Assembly: GCA_902767015.1 (NCBI GenBank) | Contig: CACXFV010000072.1 | Span: 62,001-126,000, forward strand | Reading direction: 5' to 3' | DNA length: 64,000 bases | DNA from: an uncultured Lachnospiraceae bacterium | Lineage (GTDB): Bacteria > Bacillota > Clostridia > Lachnospirales > Lachnospiraceae | In this document: one piece after another, positions 9,369 through 16,624 of the stretch | Layout of the letters: each line of letters starts with the position of its first letter | How positions within the stretch are numbered: position 1 is the first letter of the stretch | Made by a program: the position numbers and the translations under genes | The notes under the pieces: generated by a model | What the model was told of the DNA's origin: nothing | What the model saw: the letters and a program-made list of their open reading frames with translations, nothing else | The model's database searches: none

Positions 9369-11102
9369 ATGGTAAAAAGAATTATGAATCAATATGCTTT
9401 GACAGAGCAGGGGGCAAAGGATTTACTAAAGGCAATCATAAGTGTTACATTTTCAGATATTGTGTTGATGCTGCCGGTTGGCATACTTTATTATATGGTG
9501 GCAGATATGCTTAACGGAAGCATTTCAAAATCAAACAGAATGCTTTATATCGGAGAAATTGTATGCGTTCTTCTCCTCATTGTGGTTACGGCTTTTATAC
9601 AGTATAATGCGACTTTCTTTGCTACTTACAAAGAGTCAGGGGCGAAGAGAATTGTGTTGGCAGAGAAACTTAGAATGCTGCCTCTTTCTTATTTTGGTAA
9701 GAAGGATTTAACGGATTTGACCGGTACTGTATTGTCGGATACAGAAGCGATGGAGCATACCATGTCACATCAGATACCGCAGTTTTATGGCGCTATTATC
9801 TCGACAGTGATAGTGTGTATTCCTATGTTTGCGTTCAACGTAAAAATGGCAATTGCAGCACTGTGGGTACTGCCTATTTCGTTGATTATTGTATTTTCTT
9901 CAAAAAAAGTACAGCTACATTTTGCGAAAAAGCATAAGGAAACAACACTTGAACTTCAGGATGGGATTCAGGAATTTATAGAGGCGTCAAGAGATTTAAA
10001 ATCCAATAATGCTGAAAAAGATTATTTTGAAAAGCTTAAGAAAAATATTTATGCCATTGAGGGCACAGCGATACGCAATGAGTTGGGAACAGCAGTATTT
10101 GTTATATCCGCACAGTTTTTGTTGAAATTCGGTATTGCCACAACAGCACTGGTGGGTTCTGCCTTACTCATAAAGGGCGAGATAGACATTCTTGTCATGT
10201 TTATGTTTATGCTCGTTGTTTCAAGGATTTATGAACCGATGAGTTCTACACTTGTATCATTGGCAACACTGAATCAGTTACAGGTCAATGTCAACCGAAT
10301 GAAGGAATTGGAGAATTATCCGGAGCAGACAGGCGAGGCAGAACTTCACTGTGAGGGATACGATATAGAATTTCAGAATGTAGGATTTGAGTATAATGAT
10401 GACGAGACAGTTCTTAAAGATGTAAGCTTTACGGCAAAACAAAACGAGGTTACGGCACTGGTAGGTCCTTCCGGTGGTGGAAAAACAACCGTTTCGCGCC
10501 TTGCGGCACGCTTTTGGGATATCAGTCATGGAAGAATAACGGTAGGCGGCATGGATATAGGAAAAGTTGAACCGGAGAAGCTTTTGTCCCTGTATTCCAT
10601 TGTATTTCAGGATGTGACACTATTTAACAATACTGTTATGGAAAATATCCGTATAGGAAAAAAGGATGCCACAGATGAAGAAGTTTTGGCGGCAGCCAGA
10701 CTTGCTAATGTGGATGAATTTGCTTTAAAACTGCCAAAAGGATATGATACTGATATCGGAGAAAACGGATGCAGGCTTTCAGGTGGCGAGAGACAACGAA
10801 TCTCCATTGCAAGAGCATTTTTAAAGGATGCACCGATTATTTTGTTAGATGAGGCCACAGCCTCGCTTGATGTGGAGAATGAGACGGTAATACAGCAGGC
10901 TCTTTCAAGGTTAATTAAGAATAAGACTGTTTTAGTCATCGCACACAGAATGAGAACCGTTGCGGGAGCCGACAAAATTGTGGTTTTGAAAGATGGGTGC
11001 GTGGCAGAGCAGGGCGCTCCTGAAATGCTGATGAGTAAAAATGGCGTATTCGCTAATATGGTAAAATTACAGCAGCAAAGTGAAAATTGGAATTTGAAGT
11101 AA
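9369..11102 (+). CDS. ABC half-transporter, ATPase plus permease (YbtQ/IrtB-like)
   Basis: The 577-residue partner of the preceding gene. Permease domain at about residues 15-320 and ATPase with GPSGGGKTT, RLSGGERQR, IILLDEATASLDVENE and IAHRMRT, all intact, whereas the partner has an altered D-loop (AFADPENE). That asymmetry is typical of heterodimeric transporters with one stronger and one weaker ATP site. ATG at 9369 is chosen; GTG at 9360, overlapping the previous stop by 8 bases, is the alternative. Likely role: uptake of an iron chelate, or efflux (inference). Confidence 0.93.
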   Translation: MVKRIMNQYALTEQGAKDLLKAIISVTFSDIVLMLPVGILYYMVADMLNGSISKSNRMLYIGEIVCVLLLIVVTAFIQYNATFFATYKESGAKRIVLAEKLRMLPLSYFGKKDLTDLTGTVLSDTEAMEHTMSHQIPQFYGAIISTVIVCIPMFAFNVKMAIAALWVLPISLIIVFSSKKVQLHFAKKHKETTLELQDGIQEFIEASRDLKSNNAEKDYFEKLKKNIYAIEGTAIRNELGTAVFVISAQFLLKFGIATTALVGSALLIKGEIDILVMFMFMLVVSRIYEPMSSTLVSLATLNQLQVNVNRMKELENYPEQTGEAELHCEGYDIEFQNVGFEYNDDETVLKDVSFTAKQNEVTALVGPSGGGKTTVSRLAARFWDISHGRITVGGMDIGKVEPEKLLSLYSIVFQDVTLFNNTVMENIRIGKKDATDEEVLAAARLANVDEFALKLPKGYDTDIGENGCRLSGGERQRISIARAFLKDAPIILLDEATASLDVENETVIQQALSRLIKNKTVLVIAHRMRTVAGADKIVVLKDGCVAEQGAPEMLMSKNGVFANMVKLQQQSENWNLK

Positions 11103-11135
11103 GGGGGATTGAGTTTTTTAAATAATTATTAACAC

Positions 11136-11164
11136 TTGTATTTGATATTGACTATTGCTATAAT
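11136..11164 (+). promoter_or_regulatory. Candidate promoter of the DUF4143-type ATPase gene
   Basis: TTGTAT (11136-11141), 17-bp spacer, TATAAT (11159-11164), about 110 bp before the GTG start. No hairpin terminator was found between the ABC operon and this promoter. Confidence 0.5.
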
Positions 11165-11276
11165 ATACACATATAATCATTGGTATATTGTGTAAATATA
11201 CTTACATAATTATAAATGCGTTGTATAAATATACTGATATAATTGCTGAAAATAGTAAACGTATGGAGGTGTTTTT

Positions 11277-12737
11277 GTGGCAATTGTGAGTAATGAACAG
11301 GTCATTAAAGTGTTGCGTCAGTATAATCCATGGTGGAGGAATCCGCTGACAATCAAAGAGGAAAGTAAGCCATACAAAAGGCTTGCTTATTATGAGGCAC
11401 TCAGGATGATAATGCATAAGACATTGAGACGTTTTGCTATATTGTCGGGAGCGAGGCGTGTGGGAAAGACAACGATTATGTATCAGATGATGGATGCACT
11501 GGTTGATGAAGGCATGAATCCCAAAAATATTTTGTATGTGTCCTTTGACAATCCGATAATGAAACTTGTGGATATGGAAACGGTTCTTTCGACTTATGAG
11601 TCAATGTACCCGATTGATGGAATACGTTATATTTTTCTTGACGAAATACAATACATGGAACAGTGGGAGTTGTGGCTGAAGGTTATCTATGACAGAAGAA
11701 AGAACATTCGTCTCACGGCAACAGGCTCGGCAAGTCCGGTATTGGAAAAAGGTGCTGCTGACAGTGGAACAGGAAGATGGAATGTCTTAAAAATACCGAC
11801 AATGTCATTCTATGAGTACTGCCGCCTGCTTCAGTTGGAACAACCGGAGCTGCCTGACAATCTAAAGCTTACAAAGATTGTTGAAATGACAGAAGCACAG
11901 CTTGACGACCTGATGGACAGATTTACTTTTTTAGAGGGACATTTTAATCGTTATCTGATGATTGGCGGTTTCCCGGAGCTTGTACTGTCGGATGATGATG
12001 TATATGCTCAGAGAATGCTACGTGAAGATGTAGTGGACAAAGTAATCAAGCGCGATGTGCTGACACTATTTAATATCCGAAGCCCGCTTTTAATGGAAAA
12101 GTTGTTTTTATATCTCTGTATGAACTCAACTGAGATATTCAGTGTGACGACAGCAGCAAAAGAATTGGAAAACACCTCCGTTAATACAATTGATAGTTAT
12201 ATTGAAGCTCTTGAAATGTCTAACCTTATTTATTTGGCAGGACCGGTGGATGTAGGCAGTAAGGGAGCATTAAAAGGGAAACCGAAAATTTTTGTTGCGG
12301 ATGCCGCCATACGCAATGCCGTTCTGATGATTGATGATGTCTTGTCTGATGAAAAAGAGATTGGCATCATGGTGGAAACAGCCGTGTATAAGCATATCGT
12401 ATCGTTTTATCAGGGAACTACAGCCCGGCTTGGGTATTTTAGAAAGGCTAAGGATAATCAAAAAGAGGTTGATGTGGTTGTGGAACTTCCCTATGGAAAA
12501 ATCCTCTGTGAAGTCAAGTACCGCAACAATTCTCATATTCCTGCATCTGATGCAATTGTGGAACTGTGCAGGGATGAAAAATCAAAAGTGAAGAACGCTT
12601 TTCTGATCACAAAGCGGTTAGATGATTTCGGTATTGCAAAGCATGAAACAAGGGTGCCGATTTTAAGGATACCTGCGATAGTATTTCTGTATCTGCTGGG
12701 AAGGGAAGAGGCAGACGGACGGGACGGAAAAATGTGA
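11277..12737 (+). CDS. AAA_14/DUF4143-type ATPase
   Basis: A 486-residue single-gene ATPase. Walker A is SGARRVGKTTIMYQ (residues about 59-72) and Walker B is YIFLDEIQYMEQW; the next block LTATGSASPVLEKG is sensor-like. The C-terminal half has the DUF4143 layout ending in a nuclease-like core (KEVDVVVELPYGKILCEVKYR, with the acidic and E-x-K residues of the PD-(D/E)XK fold). Members of this family are common accessory genes whose biological role is unknown. GTG at 11277 is preceded by GGAGGTG. A terminator at 12882-12919 follows. Likely acquired by transfer (inference from family distribution). Confidence 0.88.
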   Translation: MAIVSNEQVIKVLRQYNPWWRNPLTIKEESKPYKRLAYYEALRMIMHKTLRRFAILSGARRVGKTTIMYQMMDALVDEGMNPKNILYVSFDNPIMKLVDMETVLSTYESMYPIDGIRYIFLDEIQYMEQWELWLKVIYDRRKNIRLTATGSASPVLEKGAADSGTGRWNVLKIPTMSFYEYCRLLQLEQPELPDNLKLTKIVEMTEAQLDDLMDRFTFLEGHFNRYLMIGGFPELVLSDDDVYAQRMLREDVVDKVIKRDVLTLFNIRSPLLMEKLFLYLCMNSTEIFSVTTAAKELENTSVNTIDSYIEALEMSNLIYLAGPVDVGSKGALKGKPKIFVADAAIRNAVLMIDDVLSDEKEIGIMVETAVYKHIVSFYQGTTARLGYFRKAKDNQKEVDVVVELPYGKILCEVKYRNNSHIPASDAIVELCRDEKSKVKNAFLITKRLDDFGIAKHETRVPILRIPAIVFLYLLGREEADGRDGKM

Positions 12738-12881
12738 CAGAAAAAATAGCAGCCGTTATCAGTTCCTCCGAGAATTCTAAAAATATTTTGCGGGAATTAC
12801 TGCAATGTGTTAGTAGAATAGGAATTGCATTTGATGTGATTAATGATAATGGTAAGTTTATTAAAAAGCAATCATTTATTC

Positions 12882-12919
12882 AGGCAAATTTCTATGAAAA
12901 ATTAGAAATTTGCCTTTTT
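12882..12919 (+). terminator. Terminator after the ATPase gene
   Basis: AGGCAAATTTCTA (12882-12894) pairs perfectly with TAGAAATTTGCCT (12903-12915), 13 bp with an 8-base loop, followed by TTTTTCC. The space from 12738 to 13109 holds this terminator and the direct repeats at 12999-13031; no convincing gene. Confidence 0.92.
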
Positions 12920-12998
12920 CCTATTATTCAAAAATAAAAGTTAATAAATAAAAACCATCCCCTGTAACGTAATAGTAAATTATCTGTTTTAGAATAAC

Positions 12999-13031
12999 TT
13001 AAGAAAATATTAAGAAATAATTAATATAAAA
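12999..13031 (+). promoter_or_regulatory. Three 11-bp direct repeats before the response regulator
   Basis: TTAAGAAAATA, TTAAGAAATAA and TTAATATAAAA follow each other with an exact 11-bp period, the layout bound by OmpR/PhoB/VanR-type regulators. A TATAAT (13058-13063) lies inside the inverted repeat CCGATAT/ATATCGG (13050-13075) downstream. Similar repeats occur at 15052-15096. Confidence 0.6.
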
Positions 13032-13109
13032 CAAAATACTGGTTTTAAGCCGATATATATAATATAACATATCGGAAGGAAAAATGAGGTTTTAGAAGAG
13101 GTGCATGAA

Positions 13110-13820
13110 GTGAATATTTTAGTAGCAGATGATGAAAAAGAAATAGCTGATTTGATAGAAATATATCTGAAAAATGAAGATTATAATATATACAAATACT
13201 ACAGCAGTAGGGACATATTAAAAGATTTAGAAAAACTAAATATAGATTTAGCCATTTTAGATGTGATGATGCCGGAAATCGACGGCTTTTCGCTTTGCAG
13301 TAAGATCAGGGAAAAATATAACTTCCCGATTATTTTCGTCACGGCAAAGGTGGAAGATATTGATAAGATCAGCGGACTGACACTTGGTGCTGATGACTAT
13401 ATCACTAAGCCATTTCAACCATTAGAGCTGGTCGCAAGAGTCAAGGCTCAATTGAGAAGATATGCAAAATATGGTGGAAATGCTGAATCTATGGGAAAGG
13501 AAGGGCAGCATAATGAGAATGTAATTGATTTTAGAAATATCGTCATAAACAGCAGTACCCATGAGTTTTATCTGAATGATGAGAGAATAGATTTAACACC
13601 GATTGAATTTTCTATTTTATGGTTATTATGTAAGAATAGGGGAAATGTCGTTAAAACAGATGAATTGTTTATGGATGTCTGGAAGGAAAAGTATTACGAA
13701 AAGGATAATAACACAGTTATGGTACATATAAGGCATTTAAGAGAAAAAATGAATGATAATACAAAAAAACAGAAATATATAAAAACGGTGTGGGGAGTGG
13801 GTTACAAAATTGAAAAATAG
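13110..13820 (+). CDS. OmpR/VanR-family response regulator
   Basis: A 236-residue two-component response regulator: receiver domain (residues about 1-118) with the acidic pair DDE, phospho-acceptor Asp51 in AILDVMMPE, Thr/Ala in FVTAKVED and Lys in YITKPF, then a winged-helix DNA-binding domain (LTPIEFSILWLLCKN, VWKEKYYEKDNNTVMVHIRH, IKTVWGVGYK). GTG at 13110 gives the standard opening MNILVADDE and has AGAGG about 8 bases upstream; GTG at 13101 is also possible. It overlaps the kinase gene by 11 bases. Nearest known type is VanR, but no vanHAX genes are present, so a glycopeptide role should not be assumed. Confidence 0.95.
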   Translation: MNILVADDEKEIADLIEIYLKNEDYNIYKYYSSRDILKDLEKLNIDLAILDVMMPEIDGFSLCSKIREKYNFPIIFVTAKVEDIDKISGLTLGADDYITKPFQPLELVARVKAQLRRYAKYGGNAESMGKEGQHNENVIDFRNIVINSSTHEFYLNDERIDLTPIEFSILWLLCKNRGNVVKTDELFMDVWKEKYYEKDNNTVMVHIRHLREKMNDNTKKQKYIKTVWGVGYKIEK

Positions 13821-14940
13821 AAAAGATAAAACCAATATACTTTTAAGCTGGATATTTGGAAAATTTATTCTAAAAATGATAGTGATCACACTACTGATTC
13901 ATGCGGTATTCATCATGGTTTACATTATTGCAGATGTTTTGGTTGTGAAAACAGATTTTCAATGGCTGCATGATACAGAACCGGATTTATACTACAATTT
14001 CAGAGAGATGTTTTACAGCGGTCCTTATAATGCTGTTGCACTTTTGATAGAATTTGTTATTATTATCACGGTGATTGTGATTCTATTATATTTTACCCTA
14101 AAAAAAGTAATTTCGTATATTACTACGTTATCTGAGGCTTCTAACCAGCTGTTAGATAAAGATGTTGAAATGATTTATTTACCGGAGGAGCTTTCAGACA
14201 TTCAGAGTAAAATGAATCTTTTAAAAATGACATCAGAAAAAAATGAAAGATTGGCAGCGGAAAATGAGAAAAGAAAAAATGATCTGATCGTTTATCTGGC
14301 ACATGATATTAAAACACCGTTAACATCCATGATCGGGTATCTGTCGCTGATAGATGAGATTAAAGACATGCCAAAAGAACAACGAGAAAAATATGTCAAT
14401 ATAGCTTTGGAAAAATCCTATAAATTAGAAGATTTGATCAATGAGCTGTTTGATATTACCAGATTCAATGCAGAGACAATTGTGTTAGAAAAAGAAGAGA
14501 TTAATTTAAATATGATGCTCGAACAGATTATAGAAGATTTTTATCCGCTTCTAAAAGAAATAGATAAGGAAATACAATATTATGCCAATGCAAGCATAGT
14601 GGTTGAGGGAGATTCTGATAAATTATACCGTGTTTTTAATAATCTGATAAAAAATGCCATCCATTATAGTACGGACAAAGTAATCAAAATAAAAGCAGAG
14701 GCCTTTGGCGATAAAGTCAGGATTATAGTAAGCAATAAAGGAAAAAGGATTCCGAAAGAAAAGTTAGAACGTTTATTTGAAAAGTTTTACCGTGCAGATT
14801 CCTCTCGTACAAGCAAAACCGGTGGAAGTGGTTTAGGACTTGCCATAGCAAAAGAAATCGTGGAACTGCATGGAGGAAATATAAAGGCTGCCAGTGAAGA
14901 TGGTGATATTAAATTTTATGTGGAACTCCCGGTGAAATAA
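13810..14940 (+). CDS. VanS-like sensor histidine kinase
   Basis: A 376-residue membrane sensor kinase. Two membrane segments (about residues 15-40 and 75-97) enclose a short external loop; then a HAMP-like linker, the dimerisation H-box YLAHDIKTPLTSMIGYLSL with His165, and the ATPase with the N box VFNNLIKNAIHYS, a G1-equivalent IIVSNKGKRIP, F box LFEKFYRADSSR and G2 box GGSGLGLAIAKEI. TTG at 13810 is the likely start, preceded by GGGGAG and overlapping the regulator stop, which indicates translational coupling. The external loop of about 35 residues suggests an envelope signal. Confidence 0.94.
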   Translation: MKNRKDKTNILLSWIFGKFILKMIVITLLIHAVFIMVYIIADVLVVKTDFQWLHDTEPDLYYNFREMFYSGPYNAVALLIEFVIIITVIVILLYFTLKKVISYITTLSEASNQLLDKDVEMIYLPEELSDIQSKMNLLKMTSEKNERLAAENEKRKNDLIVYLAHDIKTPLTSMIGYLSLIDEIKDMPKEQREKYVNIALEKSYKLEDLINELFDITRFNAETIVLEKEEINLNMMLEQIIEDFYPLLKEIDKEIQYYANASIVVEGDSDKLYRVFNNLIKNAIHYSTDKVIKIKAEAFGDKVRIIVSNKGKRIPKEKLERLFEKFYRADSSRTSKTGGSGLGLAIAKEIVELHGGNIKAASEDGDIKFYVELPVK

Positions 14941-15051
14941 GGTAATGCTCATAAGAAACTATTCCTTGATAACTCAATCACTTTTTCTGCCGAAAAACCG
15001 TAGGCACACGCATTTCAGAGGGGAAATGCAAAGTTCAATTAAGAACATTCC

Positions 15052-15096
15052 CTAAGTAAATTTTAAGAATAAAATAAGATTAAATTTAAGAAAGAA
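15052..15096 (+). promoter_or_regulatory. Candidate response-regulator repeats before the C39-like gene
   Basis: CTAAG (15052), TTAAG (15063), ATAAG (15074) and TTAAG (15086) recur with 11-, 11- and 12-bp spacing, resembling the array at 12999-13031. The region is AT-rich, so chance is a real alternative. A terminator hairpin follows directly. Confidence 0.4.
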
Positions 15097-15097
15097 T

Positions 15098-15144
15098 ATT
15101 CAATAACATATACAATTGGTTGGTAAATGTTATTGAATTTTTTT
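15098..15144 (+). terminator. Terminator between the sensor kinase and C39-like genes
   Basis: ATTCAATAACAT (15098-15109) pairs perfectly with ATGTTATTGAAT (15127-15138), followed by seven T. It either ends the two-component operon or acts as an attenuator before the peptidase gene. The rest of the 14941-15229 spacer holds a small hairpin (GCATTTC/GAAATGC near 15010-15030) and no gene. Confidence 0.9.
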
Positions 15145-15229
15145 GATTATTTTGAGTCTGGAGCTGTAAATTAATAAACTGATTAATCCGGTGATATTAT
15201 ACAGTTCCATTTAGAAAAGGAGTCAGGCA

Positions 15230-16156
15230 ATGAGTAAAAAGAAAAGAAGAAAAACAAAGTCAGGAATGAAAAGGACATTTCGGTTATTAATGATGATATG
15301 CTTTATTGCATTGTTAATATTCTTTGCAGGAAAGTTGGTCAATCCATTTCTTGATTTTGTCAGAAGGAATGAACGTGATTCGGGAGTAAATATAAAAAAA
15401 ATAGAGAAATATGTTAATGCAGGTGATGATACTCAATATAACGAAGTATCAAGTATGGTGCTCAATAAGGGAACAACGATAGAAAGACTTGATAGGCTGA
15501 AGAATCAGGACGGCAGGCTCCGCACTATTCTTGAACACTATGATGAATATCCTAAAGATTTAGTGGATATGTTATCAAGAAATATAGAAATGCTGGACTT
15601 TGTCCTTGAATATCAGGATAAACAGGGTAAAGTATATGGGGATACAATAGGAGAGGTCAATAAGGGGACAATCCCATTATTATTACAATGGGATGAGAGA
15701 TGGGGGTATGCCTATTATGGGGAAGATATCATGGCAATTGACGGATGTGGTCCGACAACACTTTCCATGGTTATCTGCGGGCTTACAGGTGATAATTCCA
15801 TTACACCGTATAAGGTTGCAAAGTATGCCGAAGAAAATGGGTTTTATGTAGCCGGCGCAGGTACAAGCTGGAGTTTGATGTCTGATGGTTGTCAGTATTT
15901 TCACATAGAAAGTGAAGAATTGCCATTACAAAAAGATTTGATTATGAGTACATTAGAAAATGGCAGTCCAATTATTTGCAGTATGGGAGCCGGTGACTTT
16001 ACAATAGCCGGACACTTTATTGTTTTAACAGGGATAGAGGACGGTAAAATAAAGGTCAATGATCCGAACAGCATTGCACGAAGCAGCTTGCTATGGGAAT
16101 ATGAGAGAATAGCACCACAGATAAAAAATTTATGGAGGTTTTGGGTTGAAGATTAA
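15230..16156 (+). CDS. Membrane-anchored C39-like (papain-fold) peptidase
   Basis: A 308-residue protein with a basic N-terminus (KKKRRKTKSGMKR), one membrane segment (about residues 20-42) and an extracellular domain ending in a Peptidase_C39_2-like fold. Likely catalytic residues: Cys173 in IDGCGPTTLSMV, His262 in AGHFIVLTG and the Asp/Asn in VNDPNS. The substrate is unknown; peptides or peptidoglycan cross-links are both possible. The start has AAAAGGAG upstream. It follows a VanRS-like system whose binding-site pattern recurs in front of it, so it may be the system's target (inference). Confidence 0.85.
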   Translation: MSKKKRRKTKSGMKRTFRLLMMICFIALLIFFAGKLVNPFLDFVRRNERDSGVNIKKIEKYVNAGDDTQYNEVSSMVLNKGTTIERLDRLKNQDGRLRTILEHYDEYPKDLVDMLSRNIEMLDFVLEYQDKQGKVYGDTIGEVNKGTIPLLLQWDERWGYAYYGEDIMAIDGCGPTTLSMVICGLTGDNSITPYKVAKYAEENGFYVAGAGTSWSLMSDGCQYFHIESEELPLQKDLIMSTLENGSPIICSMGAGDFTIAGHFIVLTGIEDGKIKVNDPNSIARSSLLWEYERIAPQIKNLWRFWVED

Positions 16157-16203
16157 TAAAGAAGGACGAACCGTAGCGATAGGCATACAGAATTAAATAT
16201 AAA

Positions 16204-16404
16204 AAAAGTGATGATATTTTTTGTAATCTTGCCATATGGAAAGAGGAACAATACAGACAACTTCAAGGAAATTATCCTGTCATCAGCCTTTCGTTTGCCA
16301 ATATAAAAGAGCCTACATTTGAGCAGACAAGAGAGAAGGTATGTTTAATGTCATGTTTAAGACAAATAAGCCGTGGAATAAGTAAAGAGCGAATCAGAAA
16401 ATAG
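16204..16404 (+). pseudogene. Fragment of an AAA-ATPase/PD-(D/E)XK family gene
   Basis: An open stretch without a start reads NLAIWKEEQYRQLQGNYPVI, then SLSFANIKEPTFEQTREKV, then unrelated residues to a stop at 16402-16404. This matches the segment after Walker A in the large family of Clostridia ATPases with a C-terminal nuclease-like domain (family memory). Walker A and everything after are missing, so this is a remnant. The rest of 16157-16540 holds no other recognisable gene. Confidence 0.65.
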
Positions 16405-16540
16405 GGATTCGCTTTTGAGGGGAAAAAGTGCTTATTGGAGAAGCATGATAACAGACACAGAATTAGCAGTACCTTTACGGATACTATTTTTTAATGATAG
16501 GCTTCACCATTCCCAATTGTCATCTTTTGCATGAATCAGC

Positions 16541-16569
16541 TTGCGAGTGAGTATAACATCAAGTATAAT
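16541..16569 (+). promoter_or_regulatory. Candidate promoter of the DHH-propeller gene
   Basis: TTGCGA (16541-16546), 17-bp spacer, TATAAT (16564-16569), 55 bp before the ATG. This argues that the in-frame TTG at 16541 is a -35 box and not a start codon. Confidence 0.65.
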
Positions 16570-16624
16570 TGAATTAATTAATACGGATGAACGCAAAAAT
16601 ATTACATTGGACAAAGGAGATAAT

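Noticed and set aside
12734..12937. 67-codon frame overlapping the stop of the DUF4143-type ATPase gene
   Set aside because: It runs through the perfect intrinsic terminator at 12882-12919, so its second half is hairpin sequence; no family resemblance.
13110..14940. Vancomycin-resistance operon
   Set aside because: Only VanRS-like genes are present; no vanH, vanA-type ligase or vanX is nearby, so the similarity is to the regulator family only.
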